A stretch of 64,000 nt of DNA from Mycolicibacterium boenickei (GTDB lineage Bacteria; Actinomycetota; Actinomycetes; Mycobacteriales; Mycobacteriaceae), in contig NZ_AP022579.1 in NCBI RefSeq assembly GCF_010731295.1, positions 5,580,001 through 5,644,000 on the forward strand, written 5' to 3'. The notes beneath the pieces were generated by a model, which was not told the DNA's origin, searched no databases, and saw only the letters and a program-made list of their open reading frames with translations. Each line of letters starts with the position of its first letter. Position 1 is the first letter of the stretch. Below are positions 28,355 to 37,139 of the stretch, in pieces. A program made the position numbers and the translations under genes.

Positions 28355-29385
28355 CAGAGCTTGGCGAAGCAGGCGTCGTCGGATTCGTCGTTGGGAATGG
28401 ACGCGTTCTGGCTGGAGAACTTGCCCACCACCCCGGTGTCGGTCACCGCGACGCTGTCAGCGTGAATGCCCAGCGGGTAGGCGTCGTTGAGCTTGGTCGT
28501 CAGGCCGTCGAGGGCGGCCTGCACAGTGCCTTTGTCGAACGGGCCGCTGACATCGGTGACCTGGAGATCGAGATTGCCGTTGTTCACCACCGGTTTCGCC
28601 GTCACCTTGGTGTCCCCTACCGCCGCCATCGTGATGGTGCCCGCAGCGGGATCGGTACTGACATCGGTGACCAGTGCACCGACGCCGGGCAGATTCTCCG
28701 CCACCGTGTCCTTGATACCTGCCGACGTCCAACTCAGTGTGGCGCTCAACGATCCGATGGTGCCCTTGGAGTCCGCGGTGCCCTGCAAGCGGATGTCCGA
28801 CAACGCCACATCCGCGGTCATCCCCTTCGCGGCCTGTACCTGCTTACCTCCGGTCTCCACCGAGATGTTGGTGTAGTGCCCGTTGATGTGCTGCCACAAG
28901 AACGGCGGATTGACGCCGAACGAGACCGAGGCGTTGTCCTCCACGACGCATTCGGCGACCGCGACGAGTACCGAACCGGCCTTGTGCCGGGCATAGAGTT
29001 CGGCGCCGGTCAGGCCGATCACCACGACTGCGACGACAATGATTGCGGCCAGGATGATCCCCTGAGGACTGCGCCACAGGGAAGTCGACTTCGCCAGCTC
29101 GGGCTGCGCCTCGCGGGGTCCGGCGGCGGGCGGTTTCTGCGGCGGCTGTCCGGCCGGCCGAGGAGACACCGGCGGACGGTTCCGCATGATCTTCTCGGTC
29201 GCGGCCTCCGGCGGGTTGAACTTCTCCGTCGCGGCGTCAGGTCGCTGAGGGCGGGCCCGGATCTGCTCGGTCGGCGCTTCTTGCCGGCCTGGCCGAGGCA
29301 GCCTGCGGGTGGCCGGATCAGGCGGCGGCACGGGGCCCCGGCCACGCCTGCCGGGGTCGCCGGGATGTTGCGGCGGTGTCGGCAC
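28354..29385 (-). CDS. DUF2993 (LmeA-like) membrane-anchored lipid-binding protein
   Basis: 343 residues. The first 90 are Pro/Arg-rich and cytoplasmic, including repeats of ATEKF/ATEKI and PTEQI. One membrane helix follows (IILAAIIVVAVVVIGLTGAEL), then a DUF2993 domain with VEDNASVSFGVNPPFLWQHINGHYTNI, DVALSDIRLQGTADSKGTIGSLSATLSW and GALVTDVSTDPAAGTITM. In mycobacteria the family includes LmeA, a periplasmic phospholipid-binding protein needed for lipomannan maturation. This protein has a long N-terminal extension, so it is probably a paralogue. The C-terminal Cys (DDACFAKL) has a partner in AECVVED. It is cotranscribed with the chorismate mutase. Confidence 0.85.
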   Translation of the reverse strand: MPTPPQHPGDPGRRGRGPVPPPDPATRRLPRPGRQEAPTEQIRARPQRPDAATEKFNPPEAATEKIMRNRPPVSPRPAGQPPQKPPAAGPREAQPELAKSTSLWRSPQGIILAAIIVVAVVVIGLTGAELYARHKAGSVLVAVAECVVEDNASVSFGVNPPFLWQHINGHYTNISVETGGKQVQAAKGMTADVALSDIRLQGTADSKGTIGSLSATLSWTSAGIKDTVAENLPGVGALVTDVSTDPAAGTITMAAVGDTKVTAKPVVNNGNLDLQVTDVSGPFDKGTVQAALDGLTTKLNDAYPLGIHADSVAVTDTGVVGKFSSQNASIPNDESDDACFAKL

Positions 29386-29447
29386 CCCCGCAATTCTGCC
29401 CCATCGCCCGGCGCGTCAGCAGTGTGGCGCGCCTGTGGGTTCGCTCC

Positions 29448-30614
29448 TCATTCCTGGTTGTCCGCCGCGCCCGCCGGCACTGCTTCGGGCTGTTGTTGCA
29501 GGCCAGCGGGATTTGCGGTGGCGGCCGCGGCGATCGACAGTCCGGCGATCACCAGGCAGATCACGGTGTAGACGAGGCTCCCGGTGGGATCGCCGTCGGC
29601 GGTGACACCGTCGACAGCACCGAAGTACGCCGGCAGGGCTGTCAGCCACAGGACCGTCATCACCGCCAGGTACACCGCGGCATATCGCAGGATCAGCGGG
29701 TTCGCATAGCGCACGGCCGCGGGATCGCGGTCCTTGCGCAGGCTCGACCATTGACTGATCAGCACGGGAATCGCCACCACGGTGAGCACGACCAGTTCGG
29801 CCGCGTAGACGATGCCGCCCACCGTCGTACTGCCCGAGATCGACGTGGCGAGGGTGGCGGGCAGCGGCAGGATCGCCGTGCCGATCGATGCCAGGACGCC
29901 GATCACGATGGTGCGACCCACGATCTGTAGACCGGTGAAGGCCTTGCCGTCCTGGACATGGCGACCGACGAACAGCTGCACACAGAAGGCCAGCGACATC
30001 GGCCACAGCGCCGCGAACACCACCACACTGGGCAACGGCACCGAAGCGAAGAACGGCTGGTTCATCGGATGATCCAGCGTCCACTCCCACCACCGCAGCT
30101 GCGGCCCGAGGTGATCGAAGATCTCATAGAAGGCATGGTGGACGAACCCGACGCAGACCGCCCCCACCAGCACGCCGCGCCTGCGGAAGACCCCGAGGAT
30201 GCGGACGATCTCGTAGGCGACGGTGGCCATCATGGGATAGATGGCGACGATGTAGAGCGGCAGCCTGCCCCAGAGGAAGTCGACGGTGAACACGTTGTGC
30301 GCGAACATCGTGTCGACGTGATCGGCGATCCCGAACGCCCCGGGGAAATAGAGCGGCGGTTCGATGATCAGCAGGTAGGCGATGGCGCCGAACCACAGCA
30401 CCAGGTTGGTGGGATCGTTGTGCCTGCGCAGCCGCACGATCGCGTACACCAGGGCCAGCACCGCGCCGGCGATCACCGTGATCTCCAGCACCGGCAGCGT
30501 CCAGTTCTCCAACCCGAACGGGTTGCGGAACTCGATCAGACCACCCGCAGTGTCACACGAAAAGCCCAGTCGTTCAGCCAATCCCGCGAAAGTCGGGGTA
30601 CACAGATCAGACAT
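29448..30614 (-). CDS. Polytopic membrane protein of unknown function
   Basis: 388 residues with about nine hydrophobic segments, including LPVLEITVIAGAVLALVYAI, LVLWFGAIAYLLIIEPPLYF, LYIVAIYPMMATVAYEIV, VLVGAVCVGFVHHAFYEIF, SVVVFAALWPMSLAFCVQL and LRYAAVYLAVMTVLWLTALP. Loops carry DHVDTMFAHNVFTVDFLWGRLP and the conserved-looking HHAFYEIFDHLGPQLRWWEW, whose His, Glu and Asp could bind a metal. I do not recognise the family with certainty; it might be an AveC-like spirocyclase relative. ATG 30614 overlaps the last 8 bp of the upstream PF10118-type gene, so they form an operon and may act together on a lipid or polyketide. Confidence 0.7.
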   Translation of the reverse strand: MSDLCTPTFAGLAERLGFSCDTAGGLIEFRNPFGLENWTLPVLEITVIAGAVLALVYAIVRLRRHNDPTNLVLWFGAIAYLLIIEPPLYFPGAFGIADHVDTMFAHNVFTVDFLWGRLPLYIVAIYPMMATVAYEIVRILGVFRRRGVLVGAVCVGFVHHAFYEIFDHLGPQLRWWEWTLDHPMNQPFFASVPLPSVVVFAALWPMSLAFCVQLFVGRHVQDGKAFTGLQIVGRTIVIGVLASIGTAILPLPATLATSISGSTTVGGIVYAAELVVLTVVAIPVLISQWSSLRKDRDPAAVRYANPLILRYAAVYLAVMTVLWLTALPAYFGAVDGVTADGDPTGSLVYTVICLVIAGLSIAAAATANPAGLQQQPEAVPAGAADNQE

Positions 30615-31557
30615 CGGCGGTGGCTGCTTTCTCCTCGGCGGCGTCACCCGCGGTGTACCACTGGGTGACCTCGTAGCCGTCCTCGTACCGCCGGAACCAC
30701 TCGTCGGCCAATGCCGGCAGCTTCTCGTGGGCCGGGTTGTGGCCCGGGACCTGGCTGCGCACGACGCCGGTGAGAGCGGTCAGCATCTCGCGCACCGGCA
30801 GATGCGCGAACGCGTTCTCCACCGGTCCGTCGTACGGGGTCTTGGTGAACGGAAGCTTCTGCAGCAGAGCCTTTTTCCGCGCCTGCATACCGAACATCGA
30901 CATCGCGTCGAGCTTGCGCTCCTCCAGCGGAACATGCTTGTTGAAGCCCTCACAGGCCACCTTGAGCACCGCCCACACGTGCTTGAAGATCGACGGAGCG
31001 ACCCGCATGCGGTACCACGGATCGTCGGCCACCGCGTCATAGATGATCAGCGCGGAGCTGCGGTGCTCGACCTCTTCGACGAAGTGCCACAGGAACAATG
31101 ACGCGACCCGGTCGTCGCCCGGAGCGAAAAGCGTGTCGTCATGGTCGAGCATCAGCTTGAACACCGGGGTGAACGTCGCCTCCAGATCGGCGGTGTAGGC
31201 CAACCGATACTTCAGCGGGGTCTCGGCGGTCAGGTCGTCGAACGCCTTGACCACCTCGTCGAGGGTCTCTTTGAGGCCCGGGTAGGTCTTGATCAGACCC
31301 TTGGCGTGCTGTCGGTGGGCCATCGCGTGCTGGCCTTCCTGCCGCACGAAGGCCTGAGCCTCCTCGGCCACCGCCGGATCGGTGATGTACGGCATGGCCT
31401 CGGTGATCATGTGACCGATCATCTTCTCGAAGGCGATGGCCAGGAACGACACCGCGTTCGCCATCGACGAGAACGCCGGGTTGGTCTCGTTCCACAGGAA
31501 CGGGACGCGGTGATCCGCGAACGCGAACCTCATCTTCCGCACGATCAGATCCGTCAT
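30607..31557 (-). CDS. Predicted metal-dependent hydrolase (PF10118-type, ferritin-like)
   Basis: 316 residues, all helical. The likely metal ligands are E and H in FVRQEGQHAMAHRQH (residues about 73-87) and in FLWHFVEEVEHRSSALIIYD, an E-x6-H / E-x2-H arrangement as in diiron proteins. NETNPAFSSMANAVSFLAIAFEKMIGHMI also fits the family. PF10118 proteins are annotated as metal-dependent hydrolases, without a proven reaction that I know of. ATG 31557 is preceded by GAGGTG. The gene forms an operon with the polytopic membrane protein and is divergent from a TetR regulator with a large operator between. Confidence 0.82.
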   Translation of the reverse strand: MTDLIVRKMRFAFADHRVPFLWNETNPAFSSMANAVSFLAIAFEKMIGHMITEAMPYITDPAVAEEAQAFVRQEGQHAMAHRQHAKGLIKTYPGLKETLDEVVKAFDDLTAETPLKYRLAYTADLEATFTPVFKLMLDHDDTLFAPGDDRVASLFLWHFVEEVEHRSSALIIYDAVADDPWYRMRVAPSIFKHVWAVLKVACEGFNKHVPLEERKLDAMSMFGMQARKKALLQKLPFTKTPYDGPVENAFAHLPVREMLTALTGVVRSQVPGHNPAHEKLPALADEWFRRYEDGYEVTQWYTAGDAAEEKAATADV

Positions 31558-31581
31558 CGGTGCCACCTCGCTTGTCCGAGC

Positions 31582-31613
31582 AATCATACAAAGAACGCTT
31601 GAGTTGTATGATT
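31582..31613. promoter_or_regulatory. TetR operator, AATCATACAA-N12-TTGTATGATT
   Basis: Perfect 10-bp inverted repeat with a 12-bp spacer, between the divergent PF10118-type and TetR genes. Each arm contains TATGAT reading outward, a good -10 element for both strands. A regulator bound here would block both promoters. Confidence 0.75.
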
Positions 31614-31688
31614 ACTACACGCGAATGCGGCCCGTCAACGATGGGTGGCGATATCCTGCAGGAATGTGGCTGGCCAGGAACCCGGACC

Positions 31689-32306
31689 GTGGCGCGTAGA
31701 CGCGGGTGGGACGGGCGACCGCCCGGCAGCGACGAGGAAGCCTCCGAACGCATCGTGGCCGCGGCCGTGCAGCTGATCGCCGAAACGGGTACCGGGATCA
31801 GCATCGCCGACGTCGCGGCATCGCTCGGCGTCATCCGCCAGACGGTGTACCGCTACTTCCCCACCGCCGAATCCCTGATGCACGCGGCGGCGATCGCCAC
31901 GGTCGACGGATTTCTCGACCGGCTCGCGGCGAGCGTGCGTGGCATCACCGACCCGGCCGAGGCGATGACCGAAGGCGTGATGTTCACCCTGGAAGAGGTC
32001 GCCCGGGTACCGCACCTGCGCATCATGCTGTCCGGGCCGCAGGCCGCCGCCAGCTCGGTCAACGTCGCCTCCGACGAAGGCCAGGCCTTCGGTATGCGGA
32101 TGATCACCCGCTTCGATGTCGACTGGGAGAAGTACGGATACGACGAAGCCGCCCTGCGCGAACTCGTCGAATTCACGCTCCGCACCATGCTGTCGTTCTT
32201 CGTCGCACCCAACGACCCGGGCCGGAGCCGAGAAGAGCTGCGCCGCTTTGTCAGACGGTGGCTGGGCGGGTCGATTCTGGCGCAACCTGCCGACGGGAAG
32301 CGATGA
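31689..32306 (+). CDS. TetR family transcriptional regulator
   Basis: 205 residues. The N-terminal helix-turn-helix is ERIVAAAVQLIAETGTGISIADVAASLGVIRQTVYRYFPTAESLM, the classic TetR form. The C-terminal ligand domain has DPAEAMTEGVMFTLEEV and FGMRMITRFDVDWEKYGYDE. GTG 31689 has AGGAA about 9 nt upstream and precedes ARRRGWDGRPPGSDEEASERI. The gene is divergent from the PF10118-type operon and the 32-bp palindrome lies between, so it probably represses both. Its last 56 bp overlap the 3' end of the epoxide-hydrolase-like gene on the other strand, an unusually deep convergent overlap. Confidence 0.88.
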   Translation: MARRRGWDGRPPGSDEEASERIVAAAVQLIAETGTGISIADVAASLGVIRQTVYRYFPTAESLMHAAAIATVDGFLDRLAASVRGITDPAEAMTEGVMFTLEEVARVPHLRIMLSGPQAAASSVNVASDEGQAFGMRMITRFDVDWEKYGYDEAALRELVEFTLRTMLSFFVAPNDPGRSREELRRFVRRWLGGSILAQPADGKR

Positions 32307-33264
32307 CGTCGCCGAACACGGCGGGGATCAACCGGTTGAAGATGTCGGCGCGCTCCCATTGCAGAAAATGGCCGGCACCCGGAACCACCAGTGGCCCAAT
32401 GCGGTTGAGAAACGCCCGCTCACAGCGAGGCACGAAATCCTCGCCGACCACATGATCGTCGGGGCCGTAGAGCACCAGCGTGGGCACGTCCACGGCGTGC
32501 ATCAGCGGGATCTCGGACATCGCGCGACCGTAGGCGAGTTGATACGACGCCCAGCCGGCCCGTAGCCGCGCCTCGTCGGCGAACGGCTCGGTCATGAAAT
32601 CCACGTCGGCCTGGGCGAATGCGTATGCCGAACCCCACAGCCGATTGGTGTACATCGCGGCCACCCACTGCCTGCGCGCCTCGGGCGTGGGCAGCATCGC
32701 GGCGAGTTCATCGGGGAAGGCACCCTGCATCCAGCGGTAGTCGCCGGTGGGGTCGGCCGCGCCGCCCACCGACGCCGGATGTCGGGTGCCGATACCCGAG
32801 TAGTCGACGGCCATGGGCGGCACCGTGTTGAAAACGCAGAAACGGCTGACGAATCCGGGGAACCGATGGATCAGATCGGTACTCACAACCGCCCCGACGT
32901 CACTCGCTGCGATCAGGCAGGACTCGTGACCCAGCTCGTCATGCACCAACGCGTACAGGTCGCGGGAGTACGTGACGATGTCGTGCTGATCATCGGGCGG
33001 GACCGAACTGTCCCCCATCCCGCGCAGATCCGGCACGATGACCTCGAAGCCCGCCGCAGCCAGGGCCTCGATGTTGCGCCACCAGATCCGCTTGGTCTCG
33101 GGATACCCGTGCACCAGCAGCAAGGGCACTCCGCCGATACCTTCGCGGACGAATGCCAGCGAAACCCCTTCGGCGACAACGGCAGTGTGGATGGTGAACG
33201 CGTCAGCGGCCGGTGCCGGAGGCTGCGCCGGCCGCTGACGCGGGTCATACCGGAAATCCGCCAT
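32251..33264 (-). CDS. Alpha/beta hydrolase, epoxide hydrolase-like
   Basis: 337 residues with the alpha/beta hydrolase order: oxyanion loop LLLVHGYPETKRIWWRN, VIVPDLRGMGDSS, the nucleophile elbow LIAASDVGAVVSTDL (Asp nucleophile, S-D-V-G) and PGAGHFLQWERAD, whose His is the general base. Asp nucleophile and PDLRG favour epoxide hydrolase or haloalkane dehalogenase over an esterase. The lid region has FAQADVDFMTEPF. The gene is transcribed toward the TetR gene and overlaps its end. It could share its control region with the amidohydrolase gene upstream (18 bp gap, same strand), making a catabolic unit. Confidence 0.87.
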   Translation of the reverse strand: MADFRYDPRQRPAQPPAPAADAFTIHTAVVAEGVSLAFVREGIGGVPLLLVHGYPETKRIWWRNIEALAAAGFEVIVPDLRGMGDSSVPPDDQHDIVTYSRDLYALVHDELGHESCLIAASDVGAVVSTDLIHRFPGFVSRFCVFNTVPPMAVDYSGIGTRHPASVGGAADPTGDYRWMQGAFPDELAAMLPTPEARRQWVAAMYTNRLWGSAYAFAQADVDFMTEPFADEARLRAGWASYQLAYGRAMSEIPLMHAVDVPTLVLYGPDDHVVGEDFVPRCERAFLNRIGPLVVPGAGHFLQWERADIFNRLIPAVFGDVIASRRQVAPESTRPATV

Positions 33265-33282
33265 GGAGGAAGACCATACGGC

Positions 33283-35043
33283 TCAGCGCGTCCCGCGCAC
33301 CAGACGACCCGGGCGGGCACCGGTGTCGACACCGTGACGGCGGGTCACCGTGCCGCTGACGATCGTCGCGTCGTAACCACTCGCGCCCTGCACCAACCGC
33401 TTTCCGCCGGCAGGCAGGTCATACGCCATGCGCGGCGCATGCAAGGTCAGCGCATCCAGGTCGATGACGTTGACGTCGGCCTTCTTACCCACGCTGATCA
33501 CGCCACGGTCCGACATCCCGTAGAGCTGCGCGGTGTCGTGCGACTGCTTGCGGATGACGTACTCCAGCGGCAGCTTCTCGCCGCGGTGACGGTCGCGCGC
33601 CCAGTGCGTCAGCAGGAACGTCGGGTAGGAGGCGTCGCAGATCATGCTGCAGTGCGCGCCGCCGTCGGACAGGCCCAGCACGCCGGCCGGGTGAGTGAGC
33701 ATCTCCCGGATCGCATCGTGGTTGCCGTCGGAGTAGTTGAACATCGGATACATCAGCATGGCGCCGCCATTGGCCTCGAGCATCAGGTCGTACATCGCCG
33801 CCAGGGGGTCCACCCCACGCTGCTTGGCGATCGCCGCGACGGTGCGCTCGTCGGTCGGTTCGTAGTCCGGCGGTTCCCCGATGTGGTACAGCCGGTTTGC
33901 CGCATTCTGCGCGAGCATGAACATGCCGTCGAAGAGCTTGTTCGGGTCGATCGGCAGGTCTTCCTCGGCCAGGATCGCCGCCCGTACCTTCGGGTCCGCG
34001 AGCCGCTCGGCCAGCTCCTCGCGGGTGCATTCGGCCTGCAGGCGCCGGTAGGTCGGCCGGTGGGTGAAGGCGTGGTGACCGGGAAAGCCCAGCAGCATGC
34101 CGAACGGTCGCGCCGCGACCTGCGGGAACAACCGGCTACCGGCCTGATGCGCGGCGGCCGACAGGTCGAGCTGCTCCCGCCACAGGTTCGGGTCGGCGTC
34201 GACCTGGATCAGGGCGAAGCTGAGCGCGCAGTCGATCTCCTCGCCGAGGCGGCGCATCCACTCGAGTTCCGTCTTGGGGGCGACGATGTCTTCGCCTGCA
34301 GCACCCTGCGGAGCCAGCTCGAACACCGCCGCACCACCGGCGGCGGTGGCCCGGCCCAGGGCGAACAGCTCGTCCTCGGCGGCGAAGGTGCCGGGGACGG
34401 GCTCGCCGTCCATGGCCCGGTGGGCAAGGGTACGGGAGGACGAAAAACCAAGCGCACCAGCTTCGATCGCCTCCTGCACCAACTCGGCCATCGCCTTGAT
34501 GTCGTCGGGCGTCGCGGGTTCGTTGCGGGCGCCGCGCTCTCCCATCGCATAGGCGCGCACGGCACCGTGAGCAATCTGGGTCCCCATGTCGACGGCCAGT
34601 TCACGCCGGCCGATCACGTCCAGGTACTCGCCGAAGGTCTCCCAACCCCAGGTGATGCCCTCGGTCAGCGCGGTGCCGGGGATGTCCTCGACGCCCTCCA
34701 TGAGCTTGATCAGCCAGTCCTCCTGGCCGGGCCGGACCGGGGCGAAGCCGACGCCGCAGTTGCCCGCCACCACGGTGGTGACACCGTGGTTGCTCGATGG
34801 TTCGAGCACTGCGTCCCAGGACACCTGGCCGTCGTAGTGGGTGTGAATATCGACGAAGCCGGGGGCGACGATCTTGCCTGTGGCGTCGATGGTTTCGGCT
34901 GCGTCACCGGCCAGAGTCGGGCCGTCGGCGCCGCGCCGATGCACCTCGACGATCTTTCCGTCCTTGATCGCGACATCTGCGGTGAACCGATCAGCGCCGG
35001 TCCCGTCGACCACAGTGCCGCCGGTGATTTTGAGATCGAACAC
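33283..35043 (-). CDS. D-aminoacylase-type amidohydrolase
   Basis: 586 residues of the amidohydrolase group that includes N-acyl-D-amino-acid deacylase and N-acyl-D-aspartate/glutamate enzymes. The metal sites are [19 protein letters not shown] (H-x-H), [16 protein letters not shown] with a possible Cys bridge, [27 protein letters not shown] (Asp/His) and [12 protein letters not shown]. Such enzymes remove an acyl group from an unusual amide. The long insert around [28 protein letters not shown] is a family mark. The start lies 28 bp from a 43-bp palindrome shared with the divergent Rieske gene; it is followed by the hydrolase gene after 18 bp. Confidence 0.9.
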   Translation of the reverse strand: MFDLKITGGTVVDGTGADRFTADVAIKDGKIVEVHRRGADGPTLAGDAAETIDATGKIVAPGFVDIHTHYDGQVSWDAVLEPSSNHGVTTVVAGNCGVGFAPVRPGQEDWLIKLMEGVEDIPGTALTEGITWGWETFGEYLDVIGRRELAVDMGTQIAHGAVRAYAMGERGARNEPATPDDIKAMAELVQEAIEAGALGFSSSRTLAHRAMDGEPVPGTFAAEDELFALGRATAAGGAAVFELAPQGAAGEDIVAPKTELEWMRRLGEEIDCALSFALIQVDADPNLWREQLDLSAAAHQAGSRLFPQVAARPFGMLLGFPGHHAFTHRPTYRRLQAECTREELAERLADPKVRAAILAEEDLPIDPNKLFDGMFMLAQNAANRLYHIGEPPDYEPTDERTVAAIAKQRGVDPLAAMYDLMLEANGGAMLMYPMFNYSDGNHDAIREMLTHPAGVLGLSDGGAHCSMICDASYPTFLLTHWARDRHRGEKLPLEYVIRKQSHDTAQLYGMSDRGVISVGKKADVNVIDLDALTLHAPRMAYDLPAGGKRLVQGASGYDATIVSGTVTRRHGVDTGARPGRLVRGTR

Positions 35044-35070
35044 GTTTTTGCTCCCTTGAGGCGTGGAGGC

Positions 35071-35113
35071 CGCTACGGTCGCAATGTAACACCGTTACAT
35101 TGCGACCGTAGCG
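35071..35113. promoter_or_regulatory. 43-bp palindromic operator with perfect 20-bp arms
   Basis: Left arm CGCTACGGTCGCAATGTAAC (35071-35090), spacer ACC, right arm its exact complement (35094-35113). The ends lie 28 bp and 30 bp from the two divergent starts. Each arm holds a TACATT -10-like element. It suits a TetR dimer, and the TetR gene 36477-37139 is in the plus-strand operon. Confidence 0.85.
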
Positions 35114-35142
35114 AGTTTGTCCTTCTCAGCGGGAGGTGGCCC

Positions 35143-36480
35143 ATGACCCACGGCTCGACCGATACCGACACGCCACGACGGGCTGATGCGATCGGCGACC
35201 CGCCGGCACGCCCCACCCTGGTGCCGGCCGTCCGCTACATCTCACCGTCGTTCGCCCAACTCGAAGTGGCACGCATGTGGCCGCGCGTGTGGCAGCAGGC
35301 ATGCACGGTCGATCATGTGGCCGAGCCGGGCGACTACTTCGAATACCGTTGCGGCCCCTACTCCGTTCTCATCGTCCGCGGCGATGACGGTGAGCTGCGC
35401 GCCTTCCAGAATGCCTGCCGCCACCGCGGCAACGCCCTGTGCACGGGCGCCGGTTCGTCGCTGCGGGAATTGAAGTGCGGCTACCACGGCTGGACCTGGG
35501 ACCTGGCCGGCGCGCTCAAACGGATCCCGAACCGCAAGGGATTCGGCACGGTGCACATGTCGGAGTTCCCGCTGGCGGCGGTACAGGTCGACACCTGGGA
35601 ACGGTTGGTGTTCGTCAACCTCGACCCCGGCGCCATGCCGCTGGCCGACTACCTTGAGGCGGTCCCCGGCGACATCGCCTGGTGCGGGCTCGGCGACTTC
35701 CGTTGCTACGCAACGATGACCATCGACGTCGACGCCAACTGGAAGACCATCGCCGACGGCTACAGCGAGACCTACCATGTCCAGACCCTGCATCCCGAAC
35801 TGCACCGGTGTATGGACGACGTGTACGCGCCCCAGAAGATCTGGGGCCACACCGGCAAATCCGAATCCCTCTACGGGGTTCCGAGTCCGCGCCTGGCCGG
35901 GGCGCTGAGCGACGACGAGGTGTGGGACGCCTATGTCGACACGCAGGGCGCCCTGATGGGGATCGCCGAGGGCACGCCGTTCCCCCGTGACCGGCAGTCG
36001 CCCGGCCAGACCGTGGCCGACGTGATCGCCACGCAGGTCAAGGAATTCGCGGCCGGTCGCGGCGTCGACATCGGCTGGGCCAGCACCGACCAGGTGATGT
36101 GCCTGCACCAGTACAACATCTTTCCCAACCTGACCCTGCTGGCCAGCGCCGACCACCTGACGGTGATGACCTCCCTGCCGGGCCCCGATCCCGATCGGGG
36201 CCAACTCGTGATGACGCTGATGACCCGCATGCCTGCACAGGCACCGCGGGTCACCCCGACCGATGTCCGGCTGAACGCCGAGGAGGCCCATCCCGGTCTG
36301 GTGATGAGCCAGGACATCGCCGTGCTGAACGGCCTGCAACGCGGGCTGCACCAGCCGGGGTTCACCCATCTGGTGCTGTCCGCCGAGGAGCGGAGAATCA
36401 TCAACATGCACCGCAATCTCGAGCGCTACCTCGACCTGCCCGAGGCCGAACGCATCCGCGAGGCGGAAGCCGGCGGATGA
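35143..36480 (+). CDS. Rieske non-heme iron oxygenase, alpha-subunit-like
   Basis: 445 residues. The N-terminal Rieske domain has FQNACRHRGNALC and LKCGYHGWTWDL, i.e. C-x-H and C-x2-H ligands of the [2Fe-2S] cluster. The catalytic domain carries NWKTIADGYSETYHVQTLHPEL, with the H-x4-H of the 2-His-1-carboxylate iron site. It should hydroxylate an aromatic or other hydrocarbon, with a separate reductase that is not nearby. ATG 35143 is set by GGAGG 7 nt upstream; a far longer frame upstream is antisense to two genes. It is divergent from the amidohydrolase and coupled to the TetR gene (ATGA). Confidence 0.92.
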   Translation: MTHGSTDTDTPRRADAIGDPPARPTLVPAVRYISPSFAQLEVARMWPRVWQQACTVDHVAEPGDYFEYRCGPYSVLIVRGDDGELRAFQNACRHRGNALCTGAGSSLRELKCGYHGWTWDLAGALKRIPNRKGFGTVHMSEFPLAAVQVDTWERLVFVNLDPGAMPLADYLEAVPGDIAWCGLGDFRCYATMTIDVDANWKTIADGYSETYHVQTLHPELHRCMDDVYAPQKIWGHTGKSESLYGVPSPRLAGALSDDEVWDAYVDTQGALMGIAEGTPFPRDRQSPGQTVADVIATQVKEFAAGRGVDIGWASTDQVMCLHQYNIFPNLTLLASADHLTVMTSLPGPDPDRGQLVMTLMTRMPAQAPRVTPTDVRLNAEEAHPGLVMSQDIAVLNGLQRGLHQPGFTHLVLSAEERRIINMHRNLERYLDLPEAERIREAEAGG

Positions 36481-37139
36481 GTCCCAAGGCAAAGCCGATC
36501 GATGCCGACGTCATCCTCGACGCGGCCGCGAGCCTCATCGAATCCGATGGGGTGGAGGCGTTCTCGATGCGCGGGCTCGCCGAGCGGATCGGCGTGGCCG
36601 TCACCTCGATCTACTGGCACATCGGCGGCCGTGACGCGCTCTTCGACAGCCTGGTCGACCGCCTGGTCGCCGAGATGGCCGGACTGCCCATGGAAGGCGA
36701 CACTCCGGTCGATCGGATCGCCTCGCTGGCCCGCAACCAGCGCGGCCTGCTGATCCGCCGCCAGCATCTGCTGGCCATCGCCCATGAGCGGGACCGCACA
36801 CCGAGGCTGTTCCTGCCGGTCCAGCAGAAACTCGCCGCCGAACTGGCCGAAGCGGGGGTCATCGGGACCCACGCCGCCCTGGTGTTACGGGCCGTGCAGG
36901 TGCACGTGACCGCCTCTGCAGTGATGCTCTTCTCGGCTGTGCGGGGCCCCGCGCACGAGGAGGAGGACCCGTCGCTGTGGACTGCCGACTGGCCCGATCA
37001 GGCACTCGTCGCAGCCCTGCAGTCCCCCACCGACTACGACGCGGTGTTCGAGTACGGCCTCGACGCGATGTTGGCGCCGCTGGCTGTGCCGGCCCGTGCC
37101 AACGGACGGCTCAGGGCAGCACGGTCTTCATCAACATGA
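36477..37139 (+). CDS. TetR family transcriptional regulator, downstream of the Rieske gene
   Basis: 220 residues. HTH: DVILDAAASLIESDGVEAFSMRGLAERIGVAVTSIYWHIGGRDALFDSLV, the TetR N-domain with the SIYWH variant of YYYHF. The remainder is a TetR_C domain (QRGLLIRRQHLLAIAHERD, LFLPVQQKLAAELAEAGV). The ATG overlaps the TGA of the Rieske gene. It probably binds the 43-bp palindrome upstream of the Rieske gene and so controls both divergent transcripts, including its own. Its final 29 bp overlap the end of the DUF4185 gene on the other strand. Confidence 0.9.
   Translation: MSPKAKPIDADVILDAAASLIESDGVEAFSMRGLAERIGVAVTSIYWHIGGRDALFDSLVDRLVAEMAGLPMEGDTPVDRIASLARNQRGLLIRRQHLLAIAHERDRTPRLFLPVQQKLAAELAEAGVIGTHAALVLRAVQVHVTASAVMLFSAVRGPAHEEEDPSLWTADWPDQALVAALQSPTDYDAVFEYGLDAMLAPLAVPARANGRLRAARSSST

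Noticed and set aside
28171..29571. 466-residue plus-strand frame opposite the chorismate mutase and DUF2993 genes
   Set aside because: Antisense shadow; no motif or start signal.
32779..35142. Very long plus-strand frame in front of the Rieske gene
   Set aside because: It runs antisense to the hydrolase and amidohydrolase genes, has low-complexity Arg/His-rich sequence, and the ribosome-binding site at 35131-35135 fixes the true start at 35143.
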